Shown here piece by piece: positions 1 through 11,929 of a DNA stretch of 64,000 nucleotides. The DNA comes from Gnetum montanum. Its lineage: Eukaryota; Streptophyta; Gnetopsida; Gnetales; Gnetaceae. The stretch spans positions 154,611-218,610 of the forward strand of contig MNCI01002736.1 in the NCBI GenBank assembly GCA_015680685.1, written 5' to 3'. Made by a program: the position numbers and the translations under genes. The first letter of the stretch is position 1. Every line of letters begins with the position of its first letter. The notes beneath the pieces are model-generated. The model was not told the DNA's origin. It did not search any database and saw only the letters and a list, made by a program, of their open reading frames with translations.

Positions 1-228
1 GAATGGGTTAATGTGGTTAGGGGGAGCACCACGTCCCGTCAACTCCCGGAGAAGGAGCCTGCATCCAAAGACTCAGGATGTAGCCCGGTTGTGCAGAAGG
101 GGGAGAGCTGCCCCGAACGCCCATGTGAGAGTCTCTCTAGGGCCAAACAAGCTCAACGGAATATTGATTTGGGATTACTGAAGACCCTTCGAGAGGTCTA
201 CCAACGCTACTCATCTGAGCATACATGA
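1..228 (+). pseudogene. LINE ORF1, C-terminal end
   Basis: The frame is open from the first base and ends at TGA 226-228. The visible tail is charged and low in complexity (Lys, Glu, Ser, Pro), ending in a short helix-like Leu/Arg stretch. No zinc knuckle or DUF4283-type domain is visible, since the N-terminal part lies outside the window. It is assigned to ORF1 only because ORF2 begins at ATG 225-227, so the stop and start overlap as ATGA. The same overlap occurs in the second LINE at 61784. ORF1 proteins of L1-type LINEs bind RNA and form the retrotransposition particle. Confidence 0.5.
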
Positions 229-3125
229 AGATCCTCAGCTGGAATTGTAGGGGATAGGGTACACCCTATAAAAGAAATACCCTAAGAAGAATTGTTCGTG
301 ATGAAGAGTGTGATATCGTATGCCTCCAAGACACCAAGTTGCAGGCAACAGAATTACACCATCTCTTCTGGGATGGTTGGAAAGTCCACGTGCACCCTTG
401 TGTGGGTCAGGCAAGGGGTCTTGCTATTCTAGCCTGCTATGACATGACGTTGGTTGACTCCTCACAATGGACCATGACAGTCCATATCCCCTCCCAGGGG
501 ATTTGGCTGACCAACTTCTATGGGGCGCAAATATGGGAGCAGAGGTTACAAGANGAAGCAATACGCGGAAAGGCCCTGACCATGTCCTTTATAGAATTGA
601 TCGGATCTGCATCAGTTCTGACCTCCTCCTCCGATTGGCTGCACGGGTTACGAGACAGGAACGGGTGGCATCAGATCATCGATCCTTGGTTTGTTTGCTT
701 GGACTTGAAAGGTACCGGACCCCACGACCATTTTTTTTTGAGGTAACTTAGTTGTCCAAGCCGTGGTTGAGGCCATTAGTTGAGGACATCTGGGCAGACT
801 ACCGACTGAGCTAGGGAGACCCTAGGAACTTCCTCAAAGATGGCTTGCTTCGTCTAAAATGGGCTATCCGGGCCTTGCCGGTGGAGGACAAGTTCTTGTT
901 CAGGATGGATCACACGATGCTTCGGGATAAGCTAACTCAAATCTAGACTAGACAGGAGGCTGGGGAGGACCTACATGAAGAGGAGCAGAACATTTTGCGG
1001 CAACTTCAGGGCCTTAACTTAGAGGAGGAGACATACTGGAAACAAAGATCATGAGTTAGATGGCTCCAGGAGGGGGATAGGCAAACGAACTTTTTCTTCG
1101 CCATTGCCAAGACACATGGATGGAGCCAACCACATTGTTTGCACACCATGGAGGGGGGGATAATTGATGAGCCACAGAGCGTTGCTAGGGAGTTGACACA
1201 ATATTGGGGGAAGATCTGGGCCAAGCAACCCACCAAGCCCATATCGGTCCAAATTACGCAGGTGCTAAACGAAGGGGATAACACTTGATTGTTGACTTTG
1301 TTCTCATGGCAAGAACTCGTAGCAACCATCAGTGACATGCTAGGCAGGAAGGCGCCTGGGCTAGATAGTTGGAGTCTTGAATTTTTTAGGACCTTCCTGG
1401 ATATTGTGGGACCCAACATTTTAGATGCATTCAGCCTTATGCTGACCAAGAGATAGGTCCGAAGGGAGCTCAACTGTTCTCGAATAGTGTGCATCCCCAA
1501 GCAAGCGAAGGCACACCGCCCAGAACACTTTCGCCCTATTAGGGTTTGCAACATGTTGATTCAGGTATTCTCCAAGATGATTGTTCATAGGCTAGCACCG
1601 CTAATGCCCAAGCGAGTGGGAGTGAACCAAATAGGTTTTGTACAAGGTAGGACCCTACAGGACCAAGTGCTTCTCATGCAAAAGACATTTCATTCTCTTC
1701 AAATTATGAGTTTCCCAGGGCTCTATCTCAAGCTCGACATCACTAAGGCATACAATATGCTCAGCTGGGAAGCCCTGACCACCATCATGCAACAAAAAGG
1801 TTTTGACCTAGGTTTTATCTAGCTTTGCATCCACATGCAATCATTTGCAGGTTTCTCCTTTGACATGGGGGGGTGGCTGTGGGGTCTCTCCTCACTTGGG
1901 AGGGGGTTGTAGCAGGGGAACCCCCTATCGCCCCTACTCGTCATTATTGCTATGGATCTGATGCAACATTATTGTAGGATGTCGGGGGTTGATGGCCTAG
2001 AAATTGCAGGGGTGGAATATCAGGTTGAACATTATGCAGATGACACAAGGTTGCTTAGTCGTGTAGGGGTCCCACAAGCGCGGTGCATCAATGTGGCACT
2101 TTCATGATTAGCGGACGAGCTAGGACTAGAGATTAACAGGGCTAAGTCAACAACTCATTTTATCAATGTGGACACACAGATTAAGAATTGAGTCGTACAA
2201 GTCCTGAACATTCCACCTAGGACAGTCAGAGACACCTACCTGGGTATCCCACTTTTTCAGTGGGGGCGGAGCATGTCTTGGGGAACACTGTTGGAAAAGG
2301 TTGAGAGACGGATGGGACACTGGGCCAATCGTTTCCTAACTAGAAAGGGGCGATTGGTGGTGGCATCGGGAATACTCACTGCAATAACCTGGTTTGTGGC
2401 CGTAGTCACCACCCCTTCGAACACCATTATCAACAAACTCAACATGCAAATCCGACGGTTTGTCTGGTCGAGGGCTAGAGGGGGGGGCCCAAAATCCACT
2501 TTGTGAGTTGGGACCGGGTCACATGCCCCCGTAACGCAGGGGGGCTGGGCATTTCCAAGTTTGAAGATGAGTTGACGATGGGACAACAATGCCTATTACT
2601 CCAGTTCATGAGCTAGCTTGGGAAGTCGACCCAATGGATTCGAGTAATGAATGCAAAATACAAACAATGGGAGGCGGGGGCACAAGACTCGAAGCCCTGG
2701 TAGACGCTCTACGGCCACACATGCACAATGCAGGCGTAAGGGTGGTTGGCTCTTGAGCCATGTCGCCTGATGGCGGCCAGGTACCCACTGGTAGCAGGTT
2801 GGCAACAGATTTGGAAGGGGCAGCTGCCTGAGAAAATTAAAGTGTTCCTGTGGTTAATTCCGAATGACGCACTGCCTGTTCGAGCGCTCCTACGCAGATG
2901 AGGCCTCATTTTAGATGACACCTGTTCTCTGTGCGGTGTCGTGCCCAAGACCGTGCAACACTTCATTTCCGAATGCACCTACATGTGCCTCACAAGCAAC
3001 TCTCGGGCCATGCTACTTTTATGGGTAGCGTGGAAGACGAAAAATCACACAATCTTCCAACAACACCGACTACGTGTGGAAAGAGATTGAGGCGACGATG
3101 GGAGTCACGCCGACGTAGAGCCTGA
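225..3125 (+). pseudogene. LINE ORF2 (endonuclease, reverse transcriptase, zf-RVT), decayed
   Basis: Starts MKILSWNCRG, the standard opening of the plant L1 endonuclease, and hits TAG at once (255-257). The endonuclease runs to about 750 with the signatures CLQDTK, RIDRICIS and SDHRSL, but the middle is shortened and a frame change occurs near the ambiguous base at 554. A connecting region (WLQEGDRQTNFF, about 1060-1095) leads into the RT. RT signatures are GRKAPGLDSWSLEFF, IGFVQGRTLQDQ, LKLDITKAYN, QGNPLSPLL and the catalytic YADD at 2033-2044. A zinc-binding RVT domain follows at about 2795-2990 (KVFLWL, CSLCG, QHFISEC). The protein would copy its own RNA at a nicked target. Multiple stops (for example 255, 1052, 1288, 1456, 1820) make it dead. 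The family call is firm. Confidence 0.85.
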
Positions 3126-3162
3126 CTGCGCCGCGTTCCAAGTAGATGAGGAGCTGTGGCAA

Positions 3163-4120
3163 ATGGTGGAACCGTGTGGCTGGAACGGCGCCTTGCAACG
3201 GCTAGTCAATGACCCGAACCTTCCAGATGACGCCTTTTTCACTAATTGGCACAACGATCGAACCCACTTTCGAGGTATAGAGATCATCATCACTGAATCT
3301 TCAATTGCCAAATGTCTCTGGGGGCCCAGGCTAATGGCAAAGTCATTCTGCCATCCGCACGCAGGCTACAAGATGCAGAAATTTTCTTCAATGGGCCGGT
3401 GCCACGCACACAGAGCATACAAGTTTCTAGATCCTCCCTGCCCTGGATCGGGGCCCAAGCGACGGATCTTGTGGACAAATTTTTTGTCCAATCTAGCAAT
3501 GGGTCTAAACTCCAAGGCCTCCACTTCATCTTCCTCAGATGCCTTAAGTTGGGACTTAGGGTTAACCTGCCCCAATTTTTTCTGGCGACCCTGCAACAGC
3601 AGAGGCGAGGCTGCCACTCCGGGCTCATCTTGGCCTTGTGGCAGGGGGCAATGGGGGGCAAAACCCGTCGGGGCCATAGAGTGCCCCCCTGCGGGGAGGC
3701 CCCCCATCTGACCCATCATTCCTGGCCAGCCAGGAGAGTCTGTGGACCCAGCCAACGGTTACGTATACGAGGCATCGCCGCCTGAAACCTCAAGGTGCAA
3801 CGAAAGCAGGGACGAGGCATTACAGCATGCGGCACGCAACGTTGAGCGTCGAGAATGGGAAGCAAAGTGGGAGGAAGCCCTCACGCAAGCACGGGCCAAG
3901 ATAGAAACCGATTTCCGCAAAAGGGAATAGGAGAAAATTAGGCAACAAACCCTTCTGGCGGATGCAACCCAGGCTCGTCTAGTGGACAAGATTCGGGCCC
4001 AAGTGAGAGACAAGTTGCTGCAAGAGGAAACCACCCAAAGAGAGCGTAAGGCGGCTGAAAGAGCCCAGCACGAGCGAGCAAAAGGAAGAGGCACAGAGAC
4101 AGAACTAACTAGACTGGGCA
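3163..4120 (+). pseudogene. Unrecognised protein remnant: globular part, Gly/Pro-rich linker, coiled coil
   Basis: Not recognised with confidence. A first stretch (about 3130-3310) reads FFTNWHNDRTHFRGIEIIIT and then appears to change frame near 3310, continuing as SLPWIGAQATDLVDKFFV and HFIFLRCLKLGLRVNLP until about 3600. This alternation resembles a globular domain found in many conifer transposon-linked reading frames, but that is recall-level similarity only. A very GC-rich linker follows (3600-3730), with 8-bp inverted arms TGGGGGGC (3652-3659) and GCCCCCCA (3699-3706). From 3742 to about 4110 a Glu/Lys/Arg/Ala-rich coiled coil extends across one TAG at 3928. The order globular, linker, coiled coil is like ORF3 of elements A and C, without clear sequence identity. 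It could be the 3' part of the LINE or captured sequence. Confidence 0.35.
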
Positions 4121-4628
4121 CACGAACAAAGTGTGCGCCAATGGCTTAGGGTCGGACGATGTCCATACCTCATCCTAGGCATCAATTGTGATTGCACATG
4201 GGGGATCTCAGGCACCACATCTGTCGAACCTCGACGTGTTTCCATCCAGATGGGGAAACATCGATGGAGGATCGAAATCAACGTGAATCAACCATGCAAA
4301 GAATCCAACAGGCCACCAGCTTTGTGGACACAGAGCTCCATCGTAACACGTTGGACATTCTCCATACTCTGGAACGGCCACACTGCGCCTGTCATAGGTT
4401 GCCGTCGAGCCCGTAGCCGATCTGTGGTTTTCTACACCCCCCTGTCTTGTATGGGTTAGAGCATTTTGACGTCAATGGCTAATGCACGGTTGGGCTGATG
4501 CACAACTAGGCACAATGGTTTGAGGTTTAGACACCTCCAACGTGGGCCAATGTTGTTGACCCACATTTTGTAATATCTTGTACTCTATTTTCAATAATTT
4601 AATCCCAAACATTTTTTCAAAAAAAAGA
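4121..4628 (+). other. LINE 3' region and poly(A) tail
   Basis: No reading frame with recognisable content. The last 90 bp become T- and A-rich and end in a short A-run (4621-4628), as expected for the 3' end of a LINE copied from a polyadenylated RNA. Copia integrase coding begins directly after the A-run. A target-site duplication cannot be tested because the LINE's 5' end is outside the window. Confidence 0.55.
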
Positions 4629-7600
4629 ACATAGATCTCAATCAAAATTAGATCTCGTTCATATGGATTTGTGGGGTCCCATGCAAACATTGAGGCTAGG
4701 AAAACGCCAACATATGTTGATCATAGTGGATGACTTTTCAAGATTTGCTTGGAGTTATTTTATGAAATTAAAAGATCAAACATTGGGATTTTTTAAAGAG
4801 TTCAAGGTGGAAGTAGAAAAACAAAGTGGCAATACAATAAAAAAGATCCGGACAGATCATGGTGGTGAATTTTTATCAAATGAATTTGATGAATTTTGTA
4901 AGAAAAATAGGATTATTCATCAAACCACCACATCATTTACACCCCAACAAAATGGCATTGCTAAGAGGAAGAATAGAACAGTGGTAGAAATGGCAAGGTG
5001 TCTCCTTCAAATGTCAAGCTTGGATAATAAGTTTTGGGCAAAAGCCTATGAAACAACAATTTATCTTTTAAACAGGGTGCCATCAAGGTCAATTCAAGAT
5101 AAAACACCCTATGAGTTCCAATATGGCCATCCACCAAATATTACTCATTTAAAAATATTTGGCTCTATTTGCTATCTTCATGTTCCTGCAGCAAACAAAC
5201 ATAAATTGGACATTAAAGCCAAACCTTGTATTTTTCTTGAATATGCACATAAATCCAAAGCATATAGATGTTATGATGTAAAAATAAAAGGGTGGTTGAT
5301 TCACGTGACGTGAATTTCATGGAGAAAATGTTACAACATATTGGAAAATCTGTTGCCAATTTTCACAACGGATTTGAAGGCCAACACAAGTCAATGGAGG
5401 GTCCTACCAAAACTAGCAGAATATTTAAAGGCCACGGGAAAGCCATAACTAGATCCATCCAATCTCTTTTGCAGCTGCAGTCATCAAAGGCATCACAACC
5501 AACTTCATCTGCAACTCAATCTTTGCATGGAACTACTGTAAATAATTTCTATACTTCCTTCACTAAAGAAACAGATGCTACACTGCATCAAACATCCCAC
5601 CGTTTCGGATTAGGTAATAATACAGTATTTTTGCAAGACTAGTATGGCACTCAAGACATTTTCTCTCCCATCTTATTTGCCATAACTGATACAAATAGTT
5701 TAACTACAAAAATTCCCGGCCTGTTTGCTACACATCTTGCTGTCCTTTCCCATTCCACTGCTAGCAACACGGTTGCCGCTACAAAACCATCTTGCCCAAC
5801 CATCCAATCTTCTCTTCAGCCACCTATGGCACCCAAAGATGTGCCAGCAGAAATACATCGTCACATTACCAACCAAATACAACTGCCACCATTTTTTCAG
5901 GTAGACTCTCCATCGGTCTTACCACATCCCAGTTGGCATCCTGCACCATCCTTTAATAACTCAACCAATTATCCTATGCCATTGAATATGGGGATCCCAT
6001 GTACCCTGCCACAATAATTTTAGCATCTAGGGTAATGCTAGAATTGGGAGGTAGATCATGTAGCTGCTGGCCATCCTTTTCCTTCTCATTTTCTGGGATC
6101 AATGCCAACCGTTTCTCTTTCCACCAATGCTCCAAGGTGGACAATAACTCCTGCCAGTTCTCTGAATAATATGCTGCCCTTTTCTCACCATAGTGGCTGT
6201 TCATCACCCATTCTTACCCCAGGTTCCATTACTCCCTCCATGATGTCTTTCGTCTCTACTCCACTACAGATTCCATCCTCTTCCCAGCTAACTACCTATC
6301 ACCTAGCTTCCCAAATGCTGGATAAGAATTTTCATCGGCACATGACCCACAGTCACTTTCAAGGGAGCAATGTTCAGCCAACCTAGGATGTGAAACCTAT
6401 TGCAAATGTTCTCTTCATTGCAATGGATGATGAATTTTTTGCACTGCTCATGTCGATGGGGGGGAGTGATGATAGTCTTATGGAACCATCTTCTATTGTT
6501 GAAGCAACGCAGGATGAACATTGGACTGCTACCATGAAGAAAGAGCTGAAACAAATTCACAAAAATAACACTTGGAGCCTTGTTCCTTGTCCATCTGGTA
6601 AACCAATTATTGGATTAAAATGGATCTTAAAAATTAAAAGAAATCAACATGGTGCAATGGAAATATTCAAAGCTCGCCTAGTTGCCAAAGGATATCTCCA
6701 ACAGCAAGATAGAAATTTTGATGATAACTTTGCTCCTGTTTCACGGATGGAATCCGTGACAATCTTTCTTACTATTGCCGCACAAGCTGACCATGTGATT
6801 TATCAACTGAACATGGCATCTACATTTATCAATGGATTTCTTAATGAAGAAGTTTACGTGGAGCAACCATTGAGTTTCATTGATGAAGAAAAGAAAAACT
6901 ATGTCTACAAACTTCATAAAGCATTATATGGGCTTAAGCAACCTCGACGTGCATAGTAAACACGTATTTATGCATTTTTCATGCAAGAAGGCTTCACCAA
7001 TCTTCAATCCCAAACAACTATATACAAAAAGGTATCTTGTGATGATTACAATTTTTGTTTGTTTATATGTAGATGGCTTAATCTATTTTTCATCTACAAC
7101 TGCATTAGGAAATAATTTTCTTAATGCCATGAAAAATGAATTTGAAATATCTCATCTAGGGAAGATGTCATATTTTTTGGGTTTTCAAGTTATCCAAAGA
7201 CCAAAATCAATTTCCATATGCCAAATGAAATTTGCCCAATCCTTAATTGGGAAATTTGGCATGATTAATTGTAACCCCTCATATACACCACTCTTCCTTA
7301 ATACAAAACTTACCAAGGATGACACATCCCCATCCTTCAATCCTTCATTATACCATTCCCTTGTTGGTAGTCTCATGTATCTTTTAAATACCCGTCCAAA
7401 CATCCAATTTGGTGTAAGTTACCTCTCTTGGTTCATGCAAGATCCACATGAATCACATTGGAAAGTTGCAAAGCAAGTTTTGTGATACCTAAAAACTACA
7501 ACAAATTTTGAGATCACATTTCATTAACATAAAAATTACAAGATATGGGTATACATTGATGCGAATTGGGGAGGCGGCATTGAAGATTGTAAATCAACTT

Positions 7601-8043
7601 CTGGTTTTTGGTTTTTCTTTGATCCATCACTTATCTCATAGGGATCAAAAAAGCAAACTATAGTTGCCCTCTCAACAGCTAAAGCAAAATACATAGCTGC
7701 ATCTAACACTGCTACTCAAGCCATATGGATCTGCTCCATTTTCACTAAAATGAGATATACACTTAAACCTCCCATTTGTATATACTATAATAGCACAAGT
7801 GCTATCGCAATGACACACAATCCTGTTCATCATGGGCATTCTAAACACATAAATATCAAGCATCATCATCTCAAAAACTTAATCCAAGATAACATACTCA
7901 GCATGGAACATTATGGAACTGAAGCGCAAATGACAAATATTTTTACCAAGATTATGATCTGTGAGAAGTTTGAATCTTTCCAAGACTTCCTTGGAGTAGA
8001 ACCTCTTACCATCATGGATGGGTTTGTGGAATATGATGACTAG
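4629..8043 (+). pseudogene. Copia pol (integrase, RT, RNase H), inactive
   Basis: Integrase core at 4650-5313 has VDDFSRFAW and TDHGGEF, but the catalytic Glu in the NGVAERKNRT-type motif is Lys (AAG, 4963-4965). A divergent Ser/Thr/Pro-rich stretch follows (5314-6480). RT starts near 6495 (WILKIKRN, KARLVAKGY, FAPVSRMES). The first catalytic Asp is Asn at 6810-6812 and the YVDD box is YVDG at 7066-7077. Two adjacent stops (TAG, TAA) occur at 6954-6959, and the frame changes between about 7045 and 7065. RNase H follows with YIDANWGG, KSTSGF, STAKAKYIA and HSKHINIKHHH, ending at TAG 8041-8043. Changes at catalytic positions in both integrase and RT mean the copy is long dead. Domain identities are secure. 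Confidence 0.88.
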
Positions 8044-8370
8044 ATATTTCATAAAAGAATTAGATAGATCTTATCTATAAATCTATATTAAATAAAATGA
8101 GATCCTATTCATATAATTCCTATCTAATCCAATGATTAGTTCATCCCTTATTAAGATCCTTAAAAAAGATGATAAGGATCATCCCCATGATTTCCTAGAT
8201 TCATGCTTATCCTTTCAAATCTATTCTTGGGAGATCAAGGCCTATATAATTGTAGAAGCACGTATTTATTAGTAAGAGAATTTAAGAGAGTTTCACAAGA
8301 GTGTACTTGTTTTAACTAAGTTCTTTATTTCCTTTTAGCTTAGATCATAGATCCAAGGCTCTTTAGATTC
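8044..8370 (+). repeat. Probable copia 3' LTR
   Basis: Follows the RNase H stop without a gap, where a 3' LTR belongs. It is A+T-rich, contains a TATA-like CTATATAA near 8250 and a pyrimidine-rich stretch after it. There is no second LTR in the window for comparison and no clear TG...CA ends, so the call rests on position only. Confidence 0.35.
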
Positions 8371-9098
8371 TTCAGTATCGACGTTGATGCAAGCAAAGCT
8401 TATATAAATATGGCTGCCATCAACATTTATAACATTCGAAGTTAATAGCATAGCAAAGCCCATAGTGTGAATTAAAGAAATTATACAAAGCTTTATTCAA
8501 ATGCCATGTACATGAACGCACTAGCGTGAACGGCAATAAAGTCGAGATTTCTAACATTCATTATGGCAATTGGAATAGTTTAATCTTTCCTATTTGCACT
8601 TTACTTTTCATGGTTTTAATTAATTGATATACTTAATGATAAATACACAAGTATAACCACTTTGACCATAACATATTGCACTTGATATCCCAATAGTGGA
8701 TATTTGGTACACTTAGTAATGTCCACCTAGTAACCCAATAGTGTTGATACAAGTTCTGGATGAGTGGGAACAGCTACTTATGTTAAGATAGTTAATCACT
8801 AGATTAGCTAAGTAATAAAATAGTTAATTATTAAATCTTCATTTACTCATCTAGCCATTAGGATAAAAAATATATAAAAATACAAATAAAAATAAACATC
8901 ATAAACCTTAACTCACATTTAACCATACTTATTGATGATACAAGTGTGAGTTAAGAAGACAACGATCATATAACCCCTTGCTGCACAATTTAAGACTATG
9001 GGCAAACTTAAGAATTAAAGTCCACAGAATGCAACTGGATCGCTAGCACATGCTTGTGATTCATATGGTTGGGCATAAGGGATACCCGCTACTCATCA
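8371..9098 (+). repeat. Element A 5' LTR, missing its start
   Basis: Matches the 3' LTR (19843-20722) from just before the TATA-like TTATATAAAT (about 8401) through the AATAAA signal (8535-8540) to the terminal ACTCATCA (9091-9098). Relative to the 3' LTR it lacks the first 90 or so bases, including TGATGAGT and the palindromes, and has an internal gap of about 60 bp near 8460. Its left end abuts the copia remnant, so no target duplication can be read. Confidence 0.8.
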
Positions 9099-9099
9099 T

Positions 9100-9117
9100 T
9101 GGCACTATTGTTGGGGA
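9100..9117 (+). other. Primer binding site, tRNA-Asp type (element A)
   Basis: TGGCACTATTGTTGGGGA lies one base after the LTR. It matches the complement of the plant tRNA-Asp 3' end (TGGCGCCGTTGCCGGGGA) at 13 of 18 positions. All five differences are G to A or C to T. Confidence 0.75.
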
Positions 9118-9268
9118 TTTTAGTTAGCTAAGTGCACTAATTAGTAGTGGACTGTGAAATTACATAAAGACGTTGTAAAGATAACACAACAATGACCACT
9201 ATCATCCAATAAGGGAAACAATTAAAGAGATGAGATATCGAAAGACACTATTTTTACATATAACTAAT

Positions 9269-11700
9269 ATGGCTTCTTCTCGTAATCTCCAGCACACATC
9301 GGAGAATCTAATCAACAACGGGTGGACCAAAGAGGCCCCAACAACTCAAAATTGTCTATTCCCATTTGGATCCTTACAATCCAGATTTCACTTTCATCTT
9401 GCATCAAGATAAATAGATGTGTTGCAAAGACATGAAAGACAACATTGTGTTGCCTCCCAACTGATCTGTTCTTGCCATGCTAATGACCAATCTCATTAGA
9501 CTGGGCATCGCTGCACTCAATTCATAATATGAGGTCTAGGACCATACTTATAAGGACTATCACCCTATAGATGCCCAATGGAAGATAGATCAGGATTTGG
9601 AAGCATGTTATGAGGCCTCTACGGGTAAGAGGATCCCGACGCAAGTATCCTTGTAGCAACACAAAAAGGGCAAGGATTTCTTTTCGGGCCAATTCCAATA
9701 CATAGATTCTCTTCCTTTCTTCAATGAGGAGACCCTTCAATAACGGTTACAATCAACTTTGGACAACCTTGGTGATGGCAAGATAGGATCTCAAGACCAA
9801 GGGGCTCGAAGGACAGAAATCCTAGCCATTCATCTAAGGGCAAGAAGAACGATAAGCAAAAGGACAAAGAAAAGCAAACAAATTAGGATAGGGACCGAAG
9901 GAGGACTAGCAGGAATTGTTCTTCTGGTTCTCCTTCTTCACCCTCAACATCCTCTTCATCTTGAAACTCTGATAAGAGGAGCCGAGGCCAAGACAAGAGG
10001 AGAAGCAGTCGAGATCTGGATGGAGATGAATGGTGGGAAAGAGATGAACAAAAATCCTGCTAGGAAGATCAAGACCAAAGGCATAGACAACCACAAGGGG
10101 AAGAGGAGCATCATCAAGAGCAAAGGCATAGTAGAACTCATCATAGGCATCGTGGTCATAAAAGAGGCTGTCGCAAACGACATGGCTATGATGAACCTCT
10201 GCTAGCTACCAAAAGCATGCTCAATATTTTAGAGGCAATAAGAATTCCTACAAGGCATCAAAAAGATAGCAAAATGAAAAGGTTGGATATGAACAATATT
10301 CCCAAATTTGAAGGGGAATATAATGCAGATCTTTAGAATCATCTTCAAGCCTTTCATGATGCCTGTACCTTGTAGAACATAGAGAATAAATAGTAAAAGC
10401 TAAAATTGTTCCCAAGGACACTCACCAAAGAAGAAGAAAGTTGGTACCAGTCCTTAGAACTAGAATCAATTTGTTGATGGAGTGCCATGTTCGAACTTTT
10501 CAATGACAAATACCAAACATACTCTAAAGTGTCTAACTTGCAAAGGTAGATCCAAGGATGGAAACAAGGAAATCATAAGTCTTTGAATGCAACCCTGGGA
10601 AGGTACTACTCTTTATTGCATCAATGCCTAGGCCATGGATACTCCCAAAGGGAACAACTCTGCTATATTGTAAATGGACTCCGAAACAAGACAAGGGAAA
10701 TCCTTGGGGTCTATGCCCAAGGGAGACTTTCTAAAATGTGGGCTCATCAAATATAAAGGCTAATTGACCAGTTGGCCAAAGAAGAAGGGGAGCTAAAAAA
10801 ATGTGAAAGTGTAGAGAAGTATAATAGGGACCCCTCCATTCGCAAAAGGGAGGTGCATTTTTGTGACTCAAAGTGGGAGGCACCACTTGATGAAGTAGTG
10901 CAAAGGAAGACCTTGCCAATATAAAAATCTATTACTGAGATATCAGCTAAGGTAGATAAAATGTGGGACTCCTTAGATGAGAAGTACTAAATAGCTCTGA
11001 AAATTGCAAAGGAAAGAGCGGACCAAGGGAGTAGTAATCAAAACATAAGGATAAAAAATGATATAGAAAAAGGGTACATTAAGAAAAAAGGTAAAACTGC
11101 AGTGGTTGAAGAGGTTGCAAATTCTAAAACAGATGATGACAGGTGTGAAATCTGCCAATATGAACATCCTAAAATATGTTGCCTAGTGTTGTCACATCTG
11201 CAGGAGTTTGGGGTATATGCATTTAATCCCAAATTTGCAAAATGGCAAACACCTAGGTGGTTGTCTTACCCACAAGGCAACTCCAAGTAGCAATTCCACC
11301 AACCAATGTATTATCTAAGTGGAGCACCTCCTCAGCCTCAAGAACGATACCAACAGTGGAAACACCCATAGTCATGGGGGGTGCCACCACTGCAGCAACA
11401 AAATCCTTACAGGCAGCCAAACCCTTATGGATACTATGTTCTATAGCCTATATCCCTTCATGACTCATCCACCCATGCCTCCTTCCCTAACCACTACTAC
11501 CTCCAAAATATTAGAGCACCTTCTCCAAGAAGGAAATCTCTTTTTCCTTTTCATCCTTCATATCCCTCAACAACTCTGGCACCACCAACTACCACACACT
11601 TACCCCCAAGCCCACCTATGTAGGAGGAAACTCCACCATAGCCACAACAATGAAACGCCATGAGGGTAGTACACATACAGCTAGATATTCATCCAAGTAG
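9269..11700 (+). pseudogene. Element A gag (capsid and nucleocapsid), decayed
   Basis: A plausible start is ATG 9269 (MASSRNLQ). The N-terminal part parallels element B's gag in another frame (PDFTFILHQD near 9370). The capsid-like core from about 10270 has NNIPKFEGEYNAD, KLKLFPRTLT, MFELFNDKYQ, GLRNKTREILGVYAQG. It is collinear with gag of B (29740-30200) and C (51950-52370). A knuckle CEICQYEHPKICC at 11144-11182 has CX2CX3H spacing rather than the usual CX2CX4H. A Pro/Gln/Tyr-rich tail follows. Numerous stops and several frame changes make it a pseudogene. Gag would assemble the virus-like particle. Confidence 0.75.
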
Positions 11701-11929
11701 TTTTGGACCAAAGCCTTGCAAGAAACCATTTTTCAGAACAAACAACCCTACAAAACCCTCATAGACACCCATGGTTGTTAACCCTATCTCATCTACCTTT
11801 GAAATTACCCTCAAGCTGCCTTCAAACCAAAGAATCTCTAATGTCCCTGTTGTTATGTTGACCCACGTAGTCACAAATTGGATAAAGGCTAGTCACCTTC
11901 CTAAGAAATGATATAATCCTAGGAGTCCC

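Larger units (their letters stand above)
1..4628 (+). mobile_element. Decayed L1-type LINE, 5' end outside window
   Basis: Non-LTR retrotransposon reading left to right: ORF1 tail, ORF2 with endonuclease, reverse transcriptase and zinc-binding domain, a long downstream part, and an A-rich tail at about 4617-4628. No LTRs flank it. It is visibly richer in G+C than the rest of the window. Copia integrase coding starts immediately after the A-run, in mid-protein, so the LINE most likely inserted into a copia element whose 5' half lies left of the window. ORF2 carries many stops and frame changes. Whether 3130-4120 belongs to the LINE proper is uncertain. One ambiguous base (n) lies at 554. Confidence 0.75.
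4629..8370 (+). mobile_element. Ty1/copia LTR retrotransposon remnant
   Basis: Contains the integrase, RT and RNase H order typical of copia, followed by a probable 3' LTR. Gag, protease and the integrase zinc-binding head are missing from the window. The coding similarity starts at the residues just before the integrase core, directly after the LINE poly(A), so the missing half is probably on the other side of the LINE. The right limit is set by the start of similarity to the element A LTR and is approximate. Confidence 0.75.

Noticed and set aside
3290-3785. Overlapping long frames on both strands in the GC-rich block
   Set aside because: High G+C reduces stops in all frames. Only the plus-strand readings show domain-like and coiled-coil composition.
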